A stretch of 64,000 nucleotides of DNA from Cristatella mucedo (GCA_009760855.2 WPIO01000005.1:12318001-12382000), one strand, 5' to 3'. Counted from the first letter of the stretch, positions 37,201 through 46,682 are shown. Notes: generated from the letters alone by a model not told the origin. Translations and numbers: made by a program.

Positions 37201-40200
37201 GCTCACACCTTTCACAGCGGTTTCCTTCAATAAAAACAAAGAATACCTATGCCCCATCGGTCGACAGAACGCGATTGTAAGCAAGATCTGAATAAATACG
37301 GATGGACATCGATTTCACACTTCCCAGCTAGTCAGCTAGCTGTAAGGCGATTTTTGATGTCTTTTACTTTAAACTTATTTTTTAGTGGTCCGACATTGTT
37401 TATGGTTCTGTCAAAAGAAGATGCTGTGCAAAACTGGAGAGGACTCATGGGTCCAACTGATCCAGAAAAAGCCAAAACTGAGAACCCCGACAGGTGAGTA
37501 CATCCAGTCGCCTTTTGGCACAGAATGCGATCCTGGGCGATATTGGTTCGCTGACATAGATAATTATAGTTCTCCGTAAACTATACGGAGAGCAGCTCGT
37601 GCCTAATATATAGTCCATGATATTGAGACACGCGATCTGGACCAAGCACATTCCCTGACGCTAGAATAAGCTGCTAACCTGTGCTCCAGTTTGTAAGTGT
37701 ACGACTCTATAAACTGAATCGCTTGCCAATTAATATTATATCAGCTCAGATTCATGTCAGGTAACGGTATATTGATGTTAACCAAATAGTAGTTCGAGGA
37801 TAAAAATGCTGGCTAACGATGAAGATAACTCACGTTGCAGTATCAGGGCTGTCTTTGGTAAAAATGTTAAAGAAAACGCCGTTCACGGAGCTTCGACTAT
37901 AGAAGACGCTTCAAAGGTGATCAAAGCGGTTTTTGGTGGCAACGAGGCACAAAAAGCACCAGCCGAGCAAGGTAAGAGAATGGCTGCATCCAGAAAATGC
38001 GAGTTTGACGAATGAGTTCACTCTGACAGTTAAAGCAAATCTTTTCTTAGCAAGGCCCCTTATTGACACTATGCTCTTCAATGCAAAATTGCCCAGAATA
38101 CATACTAAAGAAAAGCATCACTGAAGACCTGAAAACACATTGCAATTCGCCAAAAACGTCAGATCAAACAAGGATATAAACACGAATTTTTATCAGAAGC
38201 TATTGATAAGACGTGAGTTTCAATTTAGTTACAAGCAGGGTGTATGGGAGCTTTGTTTTGACACTGCTATATAAATGAATCATATTATATATTACTGCTT
38301 AGTAATAAAACTCTCGAAAAAAAATTCGTGGCTGACGGTAGGATGCCCCCTCTTCTTTCAATTTGAAAATAAATTCTGGCATATTAGCCTGTTTCGTTGT
38401 TCTCTTAGCCTTTCAGCGCCAGCAAAATCCTAATGTTCGTACGCTCCTTTCAAAACGCGATACCAGTACTTTAATATAGTTCTAGGTACGTGTGGCCATC
38501 AAAGCAATGCATATAGATATAACTGGCCTTGCAATGTCCTAAAAACCCACTTGAAACGGTGCTTACATACAGCTTAGCCTTAATGAACGTAAAGAGTATT
38601 TATTCGACTAATTTGCTTCCCTATCTTGAGCTCAAATCAATTCTCTACTTTCCAAAGCATTACGACTTTCACCAATATTTTTAAAACACGAAATTTCATA
38701 GATAATTAAAACTTCATTATAATTTATAACAAAACACTATAGTTTGTGACATTACAGTCAGCCTATATTAGTCTACAGCCTTAAAATGGAATGGGTATAT
38801 CTAACTTTCGAAATGTAAGACTCGTTTTGCACTTGAGGCAAATGAAATGTTGTTGCTACGCTTACTTTTTTCAAAAAACCCTCCAGCACGATCCATAAAT
38901 ACTTTCTTTACAATGAGCGAGCACTCTCTAGTCGTCTCAGTACCAACAGCCCATTGAAGTAGTCATTTTTGCCGCCGTGAATAGCTGATTTGCGATGCAT
39001 TCGTAGTTTTGTACGTGCAAGTGATTGTGTGTGCATTATTTTCGTGCATTACAAGAGCATGAATCCAATGAGATCTGGACTCTTTCTCGATGCCTGCAAG
39101 TGTTTGCTTCGAATTGCCACTGTTTAGGAGACGAGTCTGAATATGAGAGCTACGGCGATGACGACGAATATGAAACAGGTTAAACGCTATCACAACTGAG
39201 GCTTTTTAGAAGCACTGACTTTAATTTGTATTACGAGTTTTATTTTGTGTGTACCTTTGCAACGACCAATTGCCAGCGTCGTTTGGCCGCCACCATGCAC
39301 CGTCACAAACTAAGCGCACGCTAGCACTTTCGCCAGTGCTACTCCTAGAAGCTTGTAGACCATGTAGCGAGACAAGGCCAGCTTAGATATGTGCTTTTTT
39401 TGTAGGTTCGGAAGAAGGTGGTAACGACGAACATGCTGCAGGTAAAACATAGACCAAAGGATTGCATGATGACATACTCGATTGTAAAGTTGCATTTATC
39501 GTTGCTCGTTTTCTCATTCTCGTGACAACACAAAACATGCAACGGCACTATCCGTGACAGATACGCCCAGGTATTTCAGGGTTCAATCAACCCGCGCACG
39601 TCTACAATCAAACCAGCTTAGTCGACGAAAAAGCACGTTCGAAATTTTCATTTTCTCCTTGAGAGTCCATCCTTGAGAGTCAATATCCTCTGAGCATCTT
39701 TCCTGGAATATTTTCAAATACAATTAGCAGTGCCTGATTCTTTGGCGAACGCAACCTTGACACTCTATAGTGGAGCTGGAATAGAATACAGACAAAGCAG
39801 TTGGAGAGCTGCAAAACTCATGCTCCCCTCATGCTTCGATGGACAACTCCTAGTCATATGCACCAGGAAGTGAGCCAATCTACTCTCTAAACAATAATCG
39901 GCCCTATAGCGAGCGAGTGTGCTCTACTGGAGAGAACATGTTCTCATTGTCTTGTTTCCCTTCCACGTAGCATGCAGCGAGCAATAGTTTTCTTGCTTTA
40001 TTCGACCTCGACTAGCTGTTTGCTGACTCCCCGTTTATTCCATGGGTCTTTAGTACAGGGCTTTCATTACACCCATTGTCATTAACGCTTGATTTAGACC
40101 CTATCTGCACTGATTGTGCTAGCGAGCGCTGGTCGTGCTGGTCATGCGCACTGATCTAGGCTTAGATTGCTTATCGTAATTCCCCTGACCAAATGCAGTC

Positions 40201-43200
40201 GGTCTCTGTGGAATTTGGAAGAGCTCGAGATGCTGACTTCGGTGGACAGAGGCCGAAGTTAATTAAACGCCTAATTGTGGAAGTGGCATTTTCATCTGTT
40301 GACTCAACCTCTGGTTGTTGAAAGGCATCCTCGTGACCCCCAAAGGAGTTCAAGGCTATGCTGTACGCTCCCGCGAGTTCCCTTATCTAAAGTCGCTCTA
40401 TGTTCCCAAGAATGGTTTCGCTTTTGCTCGGATCTCCTTAATATTTTCAATTTAGAATATTCGGAAGCCAAGATTTTTATTACTACGATATTTTCAAGGT
40501 ATCTCACATGGTAAAGTAAGTGGCCCCAAAACTAAAATGTGAATGAAATAATAAAATATCAAATTATTTAAATATGCGAATGTGGCTAAATCGTGTTTGA
40601 TACAAATAATAATACATTTCATATCCAGAACGATAATTTAATGTATTGCTTGTCAGTACACATTAGCTGGAGAGAAAGTATTTTACCTGATTAATCATAA
40701 TAGCATGCACAATTAAAGTTTTCTTCAAGTGGACGAAACAAGAGCTGTGAAGATTCAAGTTAGGTCAATGGCTGCGTTTCATGCACCGTGTGACTCCGTG
40801 TGTCGCCAAGTAGTTACGAGGAAACGGCGGTAGACAAATAACAGCTGTTTTATGCTCTCTGAATGTAGGCACTGCACAAGAAGAGAGCTCGGAGGCCACT
40901 GCTGCCGATGCAGCACATGCTGGCGAAGATATTCAAAAAGACGATGTTCACTCTGCAGGTCAGTGATATGCACAGTGCTGGCAAAAATAGCTTCAATGCT
41001 CAAAGGTTATAAGTCCGTCGCTTACGCATTTCCTTTGCTCAGCAGGAAGAGTTTTTTAAACATGCTGCGCCTTCGTTCGATTACACGGACTACGGAGGGG
41101 CCTTGATCCCCCTATAAGTTTTTGGACTTTTCGCAGGAGGCGGTTCGCGCCTATGCCACCCCCTTCCCACCTTATAGCTTGGCCCAGTGGTTAAGGTGCT
41201 CACCCCGACCAAGGTCTGGCCGAGGTCGTGGGCTCGAGCCTCATAGCATATATGAAGCTTCTTAATAGAGATTAATTTATATCAATATGCTATAGAAATT
41301 AATTAAATATTTATTTATATAAGGCCTAATTCAGAAGAACCGAGCTTGAGGGTTTCGTAATATATATCACACGAGTCTCCTTACAATTTGCGACCTCAGG
41401 AAGGATCCAAGTTTGGTTGCCTCATTGGTTTCATCTGGGCAAGCTTGTGTCCGAATAAATTACTAGCTTTTTCACTAATCAAATTCAGAAGGCCAAATTC
41501 GTAAAACTTGTGAGTATAAATTAATCATCCTGATCAGTGGGATGCACAATTTAACCGATCTGGATCTTCATAATAATGACGCTTATCAAGCAGTCACTTG
41601 AACAGTAAACGATACATGCGTGTTCGTAAACTATGTGCTAAAATAAGGCTTTTTCCTCCCTTTTTTATAGAAAAATATGTAGCAAACTGAACCGTCAGCT
41701 ACATTTATAAATCTCCCGATACCTAAAACGGATATCCTAGCGAAAAAGAGTTTTGCACGTTGTCATCGAGAGTTGAACCCGTAACCTCCGAAACTATTAA
41801 TTCATACAAACTCATCGATTTTGACATACAATTTCCTCATCACCATACTGAGCAGTGAGTCCTGCATATTCATGTGCGATGACACATTACGCTGACCGAA
41901 AGAGTCAGACGAAATCTTTTTTTTTAGAGACAAAGTTTCTAATTCAGCTGTTGTATCGGCACTTCAGACTGCCCTGCCACAGATGGTGTCCACTGACCGA
42001 GAGAAAATCCTACTGCCATTAGGTTTAATGTTTGCAACGTAGTGGTCTAGATTTTGTGATGCTAACTCTAAGATACCGATCTGGTCCGATGAAAATTCCA
42101 TTCACTAGTCTCCACTCTAAATCCGAACCCGAGCCTGCAGTGGTCATCTAGCTTTGCATATCTGTGCAACCCCTACCGCGTGTCTAATCGGTATGGTGTG
42201 CATTGAAAGTCCTATGGAACAGGGCTCCGCATCAAGCTCGCTATTGGGAGCTGAACATAGAAGGCTGGACAAATTGTCTTCGGACCACAATCAGATTGCA
42301 GACTTGCCCTGGGCCAATCCGATTCTTTGATTCCTGCTCTGCCCCTCAACTAAATTAAACAGTTGGGATACGGACTGACTAGAGCTTAATCGTTACAAGT
42401 GCCGCCATTGTGACCGTTTCAATAAGCGACAACTGCTATGCGGTAAAATATCTGCTCAGCCATCTCGGTGAGTGGTTTTCCTGCTTGGCTGAGGCTCTCC
42501 TCGCGCTTGGTGCTGCCACACTTCACAACTCGTCTAAGCGATTTGGCTTCGGATAACTGGCCAAGATCTGATAACCGCGATTTCAAGATAATGCAGCCAA
42601 TGCATTTGTGGGGTTGATCGAGAGGACTATTACTCGGCGCAAATGTCATCGACATTTAATTGCCAATGTCATTACTATTCACGAGAGCTGGCAGAAAAAA
42701 TTATGACACTGAGCTGTTAGCCGAATTTATAAACCTTATACAGATATAGTAATGCTATAAAATAAGTACGTAATCAATGTACCAACGACAAACAGTTCTC
42801 ATGAAATAAACCCAGGGCCTCCAAAAATCACAGCTGTCACCCCATCCTTGCTCACATTGTGGGTATACTCCGTATACAGGTTGGATATGTGCAGTCTACA
42901 CACATGTAGAAATCGGATTTGAGAGCAGACGGTTTTGTGCAGGTACGCGCTCTAGCACAGATATTGATACTGCATAAATATTTTCAGGGAGTTACATTTG
43001 TCCTTTGGTTTTTTGATTTTATATCCTTTAAAAATCATCATGACTACAGTAAAATATAATTTGAGCCACGCTGAAAATGGCTGTCTACGGTGCCCATTTC
43101 CATTGAATCATATAAACGCTCTCACTCTATCTTTAGCTCTATTTTTCAACTCTAAAAAATTAAGTAACTAATAATAATTCCAGGCTGTATTATTAATTAA

Positions 43201-46002
43201 AATGAAATTATCTCATTTTATAATTAATTGGCACGGCAGCTGCATTTGTAAATCTTGTCTGCATGGATTTATTGTAAAGCAGGTTCTTATTGACCCAGGA
43301 GACTTTTAATAAAAGCCTATATTCAGCCTATATGCTGGGATCGTAATCTGATCGGAATCAATAGCATATGTAATCGCGGTAGGTGCCGAGTTCTCAGCGA
43401 TCCTGAGCTCTGATATGGAGTAGAAGCCTAATTTAACTTGGAAACAAAATAGCAAAAAAGCGTTGGCCTGTTAGCCTGGTGGTATTGACGCGAATATTTA
43501 CAAACTTAATATATTAATAACAATAATAAATTTGTATAGTGCCCTCAGAGAACTTGATTTCTTGCTAGGCACTTTACGTACGGGGTAAAGGAAGCATGAA
43601 CTATATGATTAGTAATAATACTGTGCAGTGTCAATATGGATAATGAGGTTAGCGATAGTATGCAAAGTGTGAGCATGCATAAGCACACAAAGAAATAAGC
43701 ATAAAGACCCGGAAAATGATGAGAAATATGTTTAGGTATGTTTTTAGCTTTTTTAAACTTCTTCAAGTCAGAGGATGTTGTGATGTCAGTCGGGAGTCGA
43801 GTTCCATGTTTTGGAAGCATGCGAACTAAAGGCAGGATTGTATGTTGGTTTTGTGGCACAGCTTTTCAACTTGAGTCAGAAGTAGGGTTGGTTTGATGCC
43901 TAGCCTTCTTGGGGAGAAACCTAGGAGAAATGTAAGCTTCGTAAACATTGATCTTTCCATGCATCATGCTAAAATTTGAGCTTGTTTAGATAAGGATATC
44001 ACGTCTAAGTTGGTCCATGCATTTGTAACATCCCGTCTTGACTTCTGTAACTCACTGCTTGCTGGCCTACCGGCATGTACAATCAGGCGATTACAGTTGG
44101 TGCAAAAGTCAGCAGCTAGGCTCGTCTGTCGTCAGCGGCGCAGTTGCCACGTTATACCACTTCTCGCCTACCTGCACAGTCAAGCAACGGATCGACTTCA
44201 AGGTTTTGTCGCTCACTTTTACGTCACTTCATTCTTTGGCTCCAGCCTACCTATCAGATCTAATTCTCCACCAGGCCAAGTATCGTACCACCCGCTTTTC
44301 GGAATCTCACTCTTTACCTATATCTTATATAAACCTCAAATCTTTTAGAGACCGAGCCTTTAGTTCGTATGCTTCCAAAGCATAGAACTCACTCCCAACT
44401 TGCGTCACGACATCTTCTGACTTGACCACATTTAAAAAGTACTTAAACACCTATTTAGGACAGCATTTAGTGGGTCCCTGTGATTCGTCCTTCATGTGCT
44501 TATGCGTGCTGACACTGTGCATGCTGCCACTAACCACACTTGCATGCTGACCCTGTGCATGTCATCCTTACCATGTTATTCATGATGTTGATCAAGCATG
44601 ATATTACTCACCATTCAATCGCGTTTCCCCTCACACCAAATGTAAAGCACCTAGAAAGAGATTGAATTTTCTGAGGGTGCTTTATCAGAGAGAGAGAGAG
44701 AGAGACTCTTTTAGTGGTACAGTAGGCTTGTAGTAGTCTTGGTGTGAAGAAACCTAGGTCTGTGGCTGGCATTGTCGGTCTTAATGATAATAATTTCTCC
44801 ATAAGCAGATATGTGAATCGTCCTTCATGTGCTTCTGCATGCTGATACTGAGCATATTGTCACTAACCGAATGAAAAGCTTGCTTTACAACATATGTGTG
44901 CCAAGAAAGAGAATTAGTTCTCATAGGGCACTATACGAATAGCTTATCATTATGATTATCCTCTGCTGATGAACCAGGTGCCAACTCAGCTCCTTTTAGC
45001 AGAGAAGACACGCCTTACTTTCATAAACTTGAAGACGAACCTAGCTGCTGTATTCGTCATAAATCCTATAGGTTTGATGGCTTTTTCGGCAGCCGTAACA
45101 GTTCTGAGTTTCAGTAGTATAGCAGCACGGAGCTAGTAAGATCTGCAGCCAGCCACATGTGGTAAAGGGTCCATAATCACTGAAGAGAGTCGACCATGAT
45201 GACTAGCTGTGAAGGCAGTCTTCTAAAGGTCAAGCAGTCGTCAAGTAATAATAATAACAACATTTGCAAAGCATTCCAAGCGACTGAATGTCTCTCTGGA
45301 CACTTGGCATATACTAGAAGGCAAGCAAGTCAACTGACAAGCGATAACAGGAGAATTTCAGCATACTTTAGCTCATAAAAAACAATTCGTCAGATGGAGT
45401 AAATGCTGTGAGGAGCTGGTAGGGTTGAATTCTTTTTAAATGTCACGGGATATCGTGCCATCAGTTGGTAGTGAGTTCCAAGGTTTTTTGAGCATACGAA
45501 CTGAACGCACAGTCTCCGGAGGATTTTAGGTTGATTAGAGGTCCAGTTAAACTACATTATCAGAGAAGCAGGAGGCCAGTCTAGCTCAAACGGCACAAGA
45601 GAAACTTTTCGGCCATACGACAGAAGCAGAACAGACATGAGCTAACTTCATACAGATAGCATAGTGCGGCTAAGCCTGCTTACGCAGCACCACTTCTTGC
45701 TGTGACTGCTTTACTCAATCTTGCATAAAGCTGTCACTACTATCTGAAATAAAATTTTAGAGCAATCTGGTGTTGCGCTGAAAGGAGAGGATCAGTTACC
45801 AAGCAGCGGATCTGACAACAGGGCACCGGCTGAGGAAGCTAGCAGCACAGAGCAGCATGGAGGTGACAGTTCAGTGCCAGAGTCTGATGCCACAGATGTT
45901 CCACCGCCTGCCGAGGCACCTCCTTCTGTCGAGGCACCTCCTTCTGTCGAGGCACCTCCTTCTGCCGAGGCACTTCCTTCTGAGACTGCAGCAAGCCAGT
46001 AA
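22156..46002 (+). CDS. NME8: NME8/TXNDC3-type thioredoxin-triple NDK protein (18 exons plus alternatives)
   Basis: Coding exons: 22156-22249, 23180-23283 (or alternative 23980-24086), 26004-26075, 26171-26287, 28619-28712, 28857-28939, 30276-30526, 33374-33448, 33550-33689, 33791-33935, 34953-35209, 35633-35777, 37386-37493, 37841-37971, 39128-39178, 39406-39441, 40869-40958 and 45761-46002. The sum is 2235 nt, 744 residues plus stop. Thioredoxin spans residues 1 to about 120 (WCGPC at 39-43). An acidic linker follows, then NDK1 (about 165-296), NDK2 (329-460), NDK3 (464-605) and an acidic tail. Human NME8 starts MASKKREVQLQ; here it is [12 protein letters not shown]. The family includes the sea urchin sperm dynein intermediate chain IC1 and Ciona IC3, outer-dynein-arm components. 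All three NDK domains keep the active-site His in H-G-(S/A), at residues 287, 444 and 577. NDK2 has Arg (335) where NDKs usually have the phosphate-binding Lys. Confidence 0.96.
23180..23283 (+). CDS. NME8: NME8 exon 2a: thioredoxin active site WCGPC
   Basis: Acceptor gtctgctttcag, donor GCTGTG|GTGAGT. It encodes [20 protein letters not shown], then [15 protein letters not shown]. The dithiol motif is intact. It starts with two bases of a split Val and ends on a codon boundary. Confidence 0.95.
23980..24086 (+). CDS. NME8: NME8 exon 2b: alternative thioredoxin exon with WCGPS
   Basis: Acceptor acggtgtag, donor TACGCG|GTGAGT. It encodes [20 protein letters not shown], then [16 protein letters not shown], the same beta-alpha-beta unit as the exon 697 bp upstream. 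Start and end phases are identical to that exon (two leading bases, codon-boundary end). The second active-site Cys is replaced by Ser. If both exons were spliced in tandem the frame would shift and meet TGA within this exon, so they can only be used alternatively. Divergence between the two is large, so the duplication is old. Confidence 0.85.
24900..25300 (-). mobile_element. LINE family A 3' end and C-terminal remnant
   Basis: aataataaatttgtatagcg, ctctaggcactttacagg, then atgagttccaggcacggtct, which is the reverse of the W-N-S-L-P region. NME8 intron. Confidence 0.75.
26004..26287 (+). CDS. NME8: NME8 exons 3 and 4: C-terminal half of thioredoxin
   Basis: Exon 3 (26004-26075) reads [20 protein letters not shown] and LFYA; exon 4 (26171-26287) reads [20 protein letters not shown], then [19 protein letters not shown]. 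They match human AEADNIVTLQPFRDKCEPVFLF and the NGKIIEKIQGANAP strand. CEPC contains an extra Cys where human has CEPV. Both exons are phase 0/0. A LINE 3' end begins within about 10 nt of the exon 4 donor. Confidence 0.93.
26290..26505 (+). mobile_element. LINE family A 3' end beside NME8 exon 4 donor
   Basis: catgctgccactaaaccaca, catgctgaccctgtgcatga, then gtaaagcacctagagagaga and (ATT)n. It starts within about 10 nt of the splice donor. Confidence 0.85.
26870..27030 (+). mobile_element. tRNA-derived SINE, hairpin-body type (copy D)
   Basis: Head gaggaggtaaggtgctcac, B box ggttcgaatcc, body with actgcaagcagtgattatagc and gaggctgttaaatca. It is intronic in NME8. Confidence 0.88.
27270..27880 (+). 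mobile_element. LINE family A remnant with 3' end
   Basis: Mutated match to [10 protein letters not shown] and [20 protein letters not shown], later ggaaagagatttagttctct and (ATT)n. NME8 intron. Confidence 0.65.
28190..28318 (+). mobile_element. tRNA-derived SINE, hairpin-body type, 5' truncated (copy E)
   Basis: It starts inside the palindrome (cctcggtcccgaggtcgtgg). Body ctgcaagcggtggtgatag is intact. It follows a LINE A tail fragment directly. Confidence 0.85.
28619..28939 (+). CDS. NME8: NME8 exons 5 and 6: acidic linker and start of NDK1
   Basis: Exon 5 (28619-28712) reads [20 protein letters not shown], then [11 protein letters not shown], an acidic linker. Exon 6 (28857-28939) reads [20 protein letters not shown], then [13 protein letters not shown] is the first strand of the NDK fold with its phosphate-binding Lys (residue 173). 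Confidence 0.93.
29165..29420 (-). mobile_element. LINE family B 3' end
   Basis: taatgtaatgtattgcattg, ggagagttttctaaagagca, ctcaaagcccaagcggcttt and acggtagccaacagc match the 3' end at 49.67-49.8 kb. NME8 intron. Confidence 0.7.
29495..29525. repeat. Perfect 10-bp inverted repeat
   Basis: ggcacagaca at 29495-29504 and tgtctgtgcc at 29516-29525, separated by 11 bp. Further pairing of ccctctctg (about 29453) with cagagaggg extends the stem discontinuously. NME8 intron 6. Confidence 0.8.
30276..30526 (+). CDS. NME8: NME8 exon 7: core of NDK1
   Basis: Acceptor ttttcctctcgtgcag, donor CCGAGCAG|GTGCGC. It reads [20 protein letters not shown] and continues through [26 protein letters not shown] and [14 protein letters not shown]. 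Human NME8 loses the C-terminal part of its first NDK domain, whereas here it is retained. A GTAAGC inside the exon at 30430 looks like a donor but would break the frame to the next exon. The exon and its upstream flank are much richer in GC than surrounding introns. Confidence 0.93.
30795..30965 (-). mobile_element. LINE family A 3' end
   Basis: aagaataataatattacatt, ttaatctctgtctaaacac, gcatgcgcaatgtcaacaag and gagtcagcatgcaaatag. NME8 intron. Confidence 0.75.
31445..31585 (+). mobile_element. LINE family A 3' end, diverged
   Basis: tgtgctcatgtgtgctcgta, catgatatcactaacc, aagtgcctatagagagatta, agttctcaggtgg and (ATT)n-like end. Confidence 0.6.
31620..32300 (-). mobile_element. LINE family B remnant
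   Basis: Reverse of [20 protein letters not shown], of the LRSC...gaggctgagact block and of [18 protein letters not shown]. Frame broken repeatedly. NME8 intron. Confidence 0.75.
32324..32358 (+). repeat. 12-bp tandem repeat, three units
   Basis: tcctattactat repeated three times, the last incomplete. NME8 intron. Confidence 0.9.
32403..32531 (+). mobile_element. Degenerate tRNA-derived SINE (copy F)
   Basis: Recognisable as tagcctaatgagcgaggtg, acgactgatgtcgtgagttt and actgcaagcagaagtgac, but heavily mutated. Confidence 0.6.
33374..33448 (+). CDS. NME8: NME8 exon 8: NDK1 active-site His
   Basis: Acceptor ggcgtttttag, donor GCACG|GTGAGC. It reads [20 protein letters not shown] then NEAAA. 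LRAEF corresponds to IRGDF and ALHGSDS to the catalytic His motif of NDKs (His at residue 287). One leading and two trailing bases fit both neighbours. Confidence 0.93.
33550..33935 (+). CDS. NME8: NME8 exons 9 and 10: NDK2, first part
   Basis: Exon 9 (33550-33689) reads [20 protein letters not shown] and ends near [14 protein letters not shown]. Exon 10 (33791-33935) reads [20 protein letters not shown], then [19 protein letters not shown]. It matches human KTLALLRPN and the following helices. The usual Lys of the IKPD motif is Arg. Confidence 0.95.
34953..35209 (+). CDS. NME8: NME8 exon 11: end of NDK2 and start of NDK3
   Basis: Acceptor tacgtgcttgtag. It reads [45 protein letters not shown], then [14 protein letters not shown]. 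The NDK2 His (residue 444) is present, although human NME8 has Tyr at this spot. NDK3 keeps the Lys of IKPE. Donor AGCAGAG|GTACGC. Confidence 0.95.
35633..35777 (+). CDS. NME8: NME8 exon 12: NDK3 helices
   Basis: Acceptor ttctttaaacag, donor ACTAG|GTAAGA. It reads [20 protein letters not shown], then [19 protein letters not shown]. It has the same split position as exon 10 of NDK2, showing domain duplication with conserved intron phase. It ends with two bases of a codon. Confidence 0.95.
36045..36240 (-). mobile_element. LINE family A 3' end, diverged
   Basis: cctcctaagaggaccaaatc, tctatccaggtgctccgaaa, then sequence like the LINE A 3' UTR in reverse. NME8 intron. Confidence 0.5.
36807..36959 (+). 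CDS. Candidate phase-matched cassette exon in the NDK3 intron
   Basis: 153 nt flanked by gatattcgcag and CGCAG|GTTGGT. With the two bases carried from the preceding exon it reads open throughout, starting [20 protein letters not shown], then [20 protein letters not shown] and a basic end RQRRRR. It again leaves two bases, so it could be included or skipped without a frame change. It is clearly richer in GC than the flanking intron. Included, it would insert 51 residues in front of the SGPTLFMVL strand of NDK3. The sequence is not recognised; it may instead be part of a mobile element or nested gene. Confidence 0.35.
37386..37971 (+). CDS. NME8: NME8 exons 13 and 14: end of NDK3 with active-site His
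   Basis: Exon 13 (37386-37493) reads [20 protein letters not shown], then [16 protein letters not shown]. Exon 14 (37841-37971) reads [20 protein letters not shown], then [14 protein letters not shown]. They match human [20 protein letters not shown] and NIVHGAS. NDK3 has the complete set of R, T, R, N and H residues expected for an active kinase. The human protein ends shortly after this point. Confidence 0.95.
39128..40958 (+). CDS. NME8: NME8 exons 15-17: small acidic phase-1 exons
   Basis: Three small exons: 39128-39178 ([17 protein letters not shown]), 39406-39441 ([12 protein letters not shown]) and 40869-40958 ([20 protein letters not shown], then [10 protein letters not shown]). Each has an AG acceptor and GT donor, starts with two bases, ends with one and is a multiple of three, so any can be skipped. 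They build an acidic tail like that of sea urchin IC1. No family match is needed for the call; continuity of frame is the evidence. Confidence 0.8.
41171..41290 (+). mobile_element. tRNA-derived SINE, LINE-tail type (copy G)
   Basis: Head ggcccagtggttaaggtgct, then caccccgaccaaggtc, gaggtcgtgggctcgagcc, and tail gaagcttcttaatagagatt as in copy I. Confidence 0.8.
43510..43960 (-). mobile_element. LINE family A 3' end, opposite orientation
   Basis: aataataaatttgtatagtg with ccctcagagaact, catgcataagcac and tcgagttccatgttttgg. It lies head-to-head with the 43,985-44,690 copy. Confidence 0.8.
43985..44690 (+). mobile_element. LINE family A, C-terminal ORF and 3' end
   Basis: It reads [20 protein letters not shown] then [20 protein letters not shown], frameshifted afterwards, with the same 3' end as the 58.7-kb copy. 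It ends in a short GA run (44691-44705). It is in the last NME8 intron. Confidence 0.88.
45245..45545 (-). mobile_element. LINE family A 3' end, diverged
   Basis: taataataataacaacattt, gaatgtctctctggacact, then tggtagtgagttccaaggtt. Lies 216 bp upstream of the last NME8 exon. Confidence 0.65.
45761..46002 (+). CDS. NME8: NME8 last exon: acidic/proline-rich tail with 18-bp repeats
   Basis: Acceptor taaaattttag. It reads [20 protein letters not shown], then four near-identical EAPPSV-type units, and stops at TAA (46000-46002) after ETAASQ. Its phase continues from exon 17. The gap from exon 17 is 4.8 kb of repeats, so an unseen small exon could lie between. Confidence 0.8.
45913..45984 (+). 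repeat. 18-bp coding tandem repeat, four units
   Basis: Units of gaggcacctccttctgtc start at 45913, 45931, 45949 and 45967; the last two diverge by a few bases. Each encodes EAPPSV or a variant ([12 protein letters not shown]), in the tail of the NME8-type protein. Confidence 0.95.
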
Positions 46003-46144
46003 GCGGCCAATATCACGGACTACTTAAATAATGAAGCTGGTGATCACGAGAGCCTGTTAAAAAAGGACAGTGCTTACAAGTAATGCAACAGGGAAAAAAT
46101 GAAGCTGCCCATGTTTGCATTAACAAAGTACATTTTTTCATTTT

Positions 46145-46150
46145 TTTATT
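46145..46150 (-). terminator. ACTR3: Candidate ARP3 polyadenylation signal AATAAA
   Basis: TTTATT on the plus strand, about 245 bp past the ARP3 stop and 143 bp from the stop codon of the convergent NME8-type gene. Confidence 0.5.
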
Positions 46151-46395
46151 TTAAGGTCTCGATGAATTTGTTTGGCTGACAACCAGGCTTGCAAAGCAAT
46201 ACTTGCGCAGTCGCAAGTGAAGAATATAGCGTTCACTTATCCAACACAAACCCAGCTGCAACAAGCTACATGCCATTAATTTCGAACTTCAGAGAGAAAG
46301 ACCAGGAGAACATACGGTTCTATGACCAAGGCTCACTTCGTAAAACCTGAGGATGCTAGCCTTTCACCTAATAATAGAACTCGTGTAGAGTAATC

Positions 46396-46682
46396 CTATG
46401 ACATTGTGCCGAACACAGGATTGTGACGGCAGATTGAAGGACCATGCTCGTCATAGTCAGCTTTCGTGTGACATACTTGATAGAACTCCGGCTGCAAAAT
46501 GCCAACCAACTTATCACTAACCAATCAGCTGATGTAATGCAAAAGAACAAGCAACAAGGTAAGTTAAGAAATGGCACTTAATAATGTAGTATACTTACAG
46601 TTGAGGCAAGCATACTTCCACCAAACCACACAGCATATCGTTGACGATTGTGGGAAATGACCTGAACATCGATTGGCTTGGG
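46396..46682 (-). CDS. ACTR3: ARP3 last two exons
   Basis: Exon 10 (46682-46599) reads [20 protein letters not shown] then GGSMLAST. Exon 11 (46491-46396) reads [20 protein letters not shown] then [11 protein letters not shown], and stops at TAG (46398-46396). Human ends HNPVFGVMS. These exons are separated from the rest of the gene by a 4.7-kb intron. Confidence 0.97.
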
